Shown here one piece after another: positions 63,881 to 64,000 of a DNA stretch of 64,000 nt. The notes under the pieces are model-generated. The model ran no database searches, had not been told where the DNA came from, and worked only from the letters and a program-made list of their open reading frames with translations. Source of the stretch: Oceanihabitans sediminis. Lineage in GTDB: Bacteria; Bacteroidota; Bacteroidia; Flavobacteriales; Flavobacteriaceae. Where the stretch lies: assembly GCF_003337215.1 (NCBI RefSeq), contig NZ_QPIG01000005.1, positions 180,468 to 244,467 of the forward strand, written 5' to 3'. Positions within the stretch are counted from its first letter, which is position 1, and each line of letters begins with the position of its first letter. A program made the position numbers and the translations under genes.

Positions 63881-64000
63881 CTTAAGTTAGCATTTTAATA
63901 AAAACACTAAATTAAGACCTATAAATAAGAAAGAACAAAGGAGAGGAATAAGGTTATTATATACGCAGAGACTTTGATCTCGTCAACATTGAAAATCCCC
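63881..64000 (+). mobile_element. Second IS110 lineage A element, left end only
   Basis: Identical to 56267-56386 except for one base (T at 63962 for C at 56348). The window ends in the left-end RNA region. The left-target guide reads TATATACG (63958-63965), against target TTTATACG (63872-63879). The transposase and right junction are beyond the window. Confidence 0.85.
63929..64000 (+). ncRNA. Candidate bridge RNA of lineage A, copy 2 (partial)
   Basis: Stem 5' arm AAAGGAGAGG (63937-63946), then the guide TATATACG and the same right guide TCGTCAAC as copy 1; the 3' arm is cut by the window edge. The only difference from copy 1 is within the left-target guide. Confidence 0.5.

Noticed and set aside
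52000..64000. Phage or integrative element
   Set aside because: No integrase, structural or conjugation gene is seen in the window; the repeated palindromes and one-strand gene order fit a cassette array better.
1..64000. tRNA, rRNA and CRISPR arrays
   Set aside because: No cloverleaf-like sequence, rRNA core sequence or regularly spaced direct repeats were noticed by reading.

Overview
The window looks like chromosomal DNA from a marine or host-associated member of the Flavobacteriaceae (Bacteroidota). The evidence is low GC, type IX secretion (T9SS) C-terminal sorting domains, PKD/Ig-like secreted giants, Bacteroidota-style lipoproteins (short Lys/Asn-rich leader, Cys, then acidic or Ser residues), TAnnTTTG-type promoters, and many families typical of this group (DUF1428, DUF2200, DUF4298, SRPBCC, PhnB-like VOC). 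No tRNA, rRNA or CRISPR array was seen.

Layout. 1-9.0 kb: a partial giant PKD/Ig-repeat secreted protein, a small secreted protein, then a minus-strand run of PdaC-like polysaccharide deacetylase, PLP-dependent D-cysteine desulfhydrase/ACC deaminase family enzyme, alpha/beta hydrolase and MscS channel. 9.3-13.5 kb: an iron(III) ABC importer (binding lipoprotein, fused permease, ATPase), with a convergent CxxCH protein. 13.5-18.8 kb: a ClC channel between two unannotated small membrane ORFs, then a T9SS protein and a collagen-like repeat protein. 18.8-23.4 kb: SDR, lipoproteins, arylamine N-acetyltransferase and two membrane proteins. 23.4-29.9 kb: a complete urease operon (ureABCEFGD plus a NicO/UreH-like putative nickel permease), bracketed by two copies of one terminator-containing sequence. 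29.9-45 kb: aldehyde dehydrogenase with an AraC regulator, NDH-2, a frameshifted T9SS protein, a cluster of small stress/VOC/SRPBCC genes, a CDF metal transporter, a LysR/LysE pair, and HupE/UreJ with its membrane-anchor partner. 45-52 kb: Hsp20, cupin, methyltransferase, VOC/HxlR, AhpD-like/AraC and DUF4298.

The last 12 kb (about 52,000 to the right edge) is accessory DNA of a different kind. Every non-transposase gene there is on the minus strand (Fic, lipoproteins, membrane protein, SRPBCC, DUF1697, DUF6705, ParDE). Single genes or small groups are separated by about 130-bp imperfect palindromes that begin with a ...AACGG(T)TTTGTATA-type half and end with a GTT(G/A) core. This resembles an integron-type cassette array with attC-like sites, although no integrase is in view.

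Two IS110-family lineages sit inside these palindromes. Their left-end non-coding regions contain what read as bridge RNAs (IS621-type). In one element (61057-62420) the RNA loop carries a 10/10 match to the left target, a 7-nt complement of the right target and a 9/9 match to the element's own right end, all sharing a CT core. In the other lineage, two copies differ by one base in the 120 nt of left end visible for both, and that base lies in the predicted left-target guide and follows the difference between their target sites. RNA-guided IS110 elements aimed at cassette boundaries are the most notable content of the window.
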